Assembly (NCBI GenBank): GCA_938033875.1
Contig: CALHKG010000014.1
Location: 1 to 64,000 of the forward strand
Direction of reading: 5' to 3'
Length of the DNA: 64,000 bases
DNA from: an uncultured Candidatus Saccharibacteria bacterium
GTDB lineage: Bacteria; Patescibacteriota; Saccharimonadia; Saccharimonadales; Saccharimonadaceae
Made by a program: the position numbers and the translations under genes. Positions 63,576-64,000 of the stretch are shown one piece after another. The notes below the pieces were generated by a model. It was not told the origin of the DNA, did no database searches, and worked only from the letters and a program-made list of their open reading frames with translations. How positions within the stretch are numbered: position 1 is the stretch's first letter; every line of letters begins with the position of its first letter.

Positions 63576-63605
63576 CCCGCTGTATTCAACGGGCTATAAT
63601 TTTTT
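63573..63605. terminator. Terminator between cysS and the AI-2E gene
   Basis: TAGCCCG/CGGGCTA stem with a 10-nt loop, then ATAATTTTTT; an A/T-rich context on the other side suggests use from both directions. Confidence 0.82.
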
Positions 63606-63614
63606 CTGCGTCAA

Positions 63615-64000
63615 CTAATCTTCGTTTTTCAATTTCTTAACTAATTTATTAAGCGGCTTTTCGTTTTCGACGCGGTTAGACTTGGCTTGCTCTAAGTAAT
63701 TATCCAGCAAAACCTTCACGACGCCAGCGGCTGGAATAGCAACCAAACCACCCAATAGACCGCCGACATACAAACCAATTGTCACCGCAACCAAGACAGT
63801 CAAGGCCGACAACTCAACCTTCTTTGATTGGATAGAAGGAGAGACAAAGTTGTTCTCAATCTGCTGGTAAATCACGAAATAAATCGCGTAAATAACGCCA
63901 GCTGTCATGTTATTGAAGAATAGTAGTAGTGATATCAACGCACCAGCAATCGTTGCGCCAAACATCGGAATTAGCGTCAACACAAACGTCGCCATAACGG
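63615..64000 (-). CDS. AI-2E family transporter, C-terminal part
   Basis: At least 127 residues, cut by the right window edge. FVLTLIPMFGATIAGALISL, IYQQIENNFVSPSIQSKKVE and LVAVTIGLYVGGLLGGLVAIP are the conserved helices of PF01594-type proteins (NNF and P-S motif). A charged tail of about 30 aa ends the protein. Family members export small molecules or act as ion antiporters; substrate unknown. The true start is outside the window. Confidence 0.85.
   Translation of the reverse strand, partial: VMATFVLTLIPMFGATIAGALISLLLFFNNMTAGVIYAIYFVIYQQIENNFVSPSIQSKKVELSALTVLVAVTIGLYVGGLLGGLVAIPAAGVVKVLLDNYLEQAKSNRVENEKPLNKLVKKLKNED

Overview
The window looks like a chromosomal segment of a Patescibacteria/CPR bacterium, most likely Candidatus Saccharibacteria (TM7). 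The reasons are compact genes with short gaps, standard stop usage (UGA is a true stop), no rpmD (uL30) between rpsE and rplO, no adk or map after secY, cysteine-free forms of S4, S14, L33 and L36, and DnaX and RecR without their usual zinc cysteines. No rRNA is present, so the assignment is an inference from gene content.

Layout. (1) 1-2010: an accessory left end with a small membrane protein and two copies of a repeated leader, one followed by a divergent orphan ORF inside a leader-ORF-3'UTR cassette. (2) 2011-8016: branching enzyme, tgt, tuf, ldh and rpsJ. (3) 9061-27695: the ribosomal protein super-operon, broken by terminators and inserted genes. S10 is separate, L3 to S8 form one block, then two Nudix hydrolases, a HAM1 pyrophosphatase and an M16-like protein intervene before L6 to L15, secY, and IF-1 to S9. 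(4) 27766-34517: small enzymes, trpS, a pseudouridine synthase, holB-like and TPR genes. (5) 34561-38011: three tRNAs, a phage-type exonuclease remnant and a large protein with a transglutaminase-like Cys-His-Asp pattern. (6) 38264-43680: L33, GH57 amylase, GT4 glucan synthase-like gene, tRNA-Trp, a metallopeptidase and a histidine kinase. (7) 43770-50119: secE-nusG-rplK, tsaC, eno, rplA and rplJL with an L10-type leader. (8) 50370-60902: DUF2797, lipid enzymes, dnaX-dnaB, a polytopic membrane protein, ybaB-recR, an LPKTG surface protein and nrnA. (9) 60903-64000: a second leader-ORF-terminator cassette, cysS and a partial AI-2E transporter.

How it works together. Most of the window is information processing. 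Around it sit alpha-glucan synthesis and breakdown (branching enzyme, GT4, GH57), lactate fermentation (enolase, LDH), nucleotide-pool cleaning (two Nudix, two HAM1/RdgB) and surface or interaction proteins (LPKTG/PKD protein, OmpA-like protein, transglutaminase-like protein). Many first genes of transcription units start only 6-10 nt after a TATAAT-like box and have no Shine-Dalgarno, which points to widespread leaderless mRNAs; genes inside operons carry AGGAG-type sites.

The best candidate for an undescribed system is the repeated cassette at 836-2008 (minus) and 60992-62096 (plus), with a third leader running off the left edge at 1-168. Each has a TTGACN-N17-TATAAA-like promoter and a structured leader of about 230 nt with an 18-bp long-range stem and, in the two complete copies, a palindrome before the ribosome-binding site. 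The two complete copies share a structured 3'UTR and nearly identical terminators, yet encode proteins that barely resemble each other.
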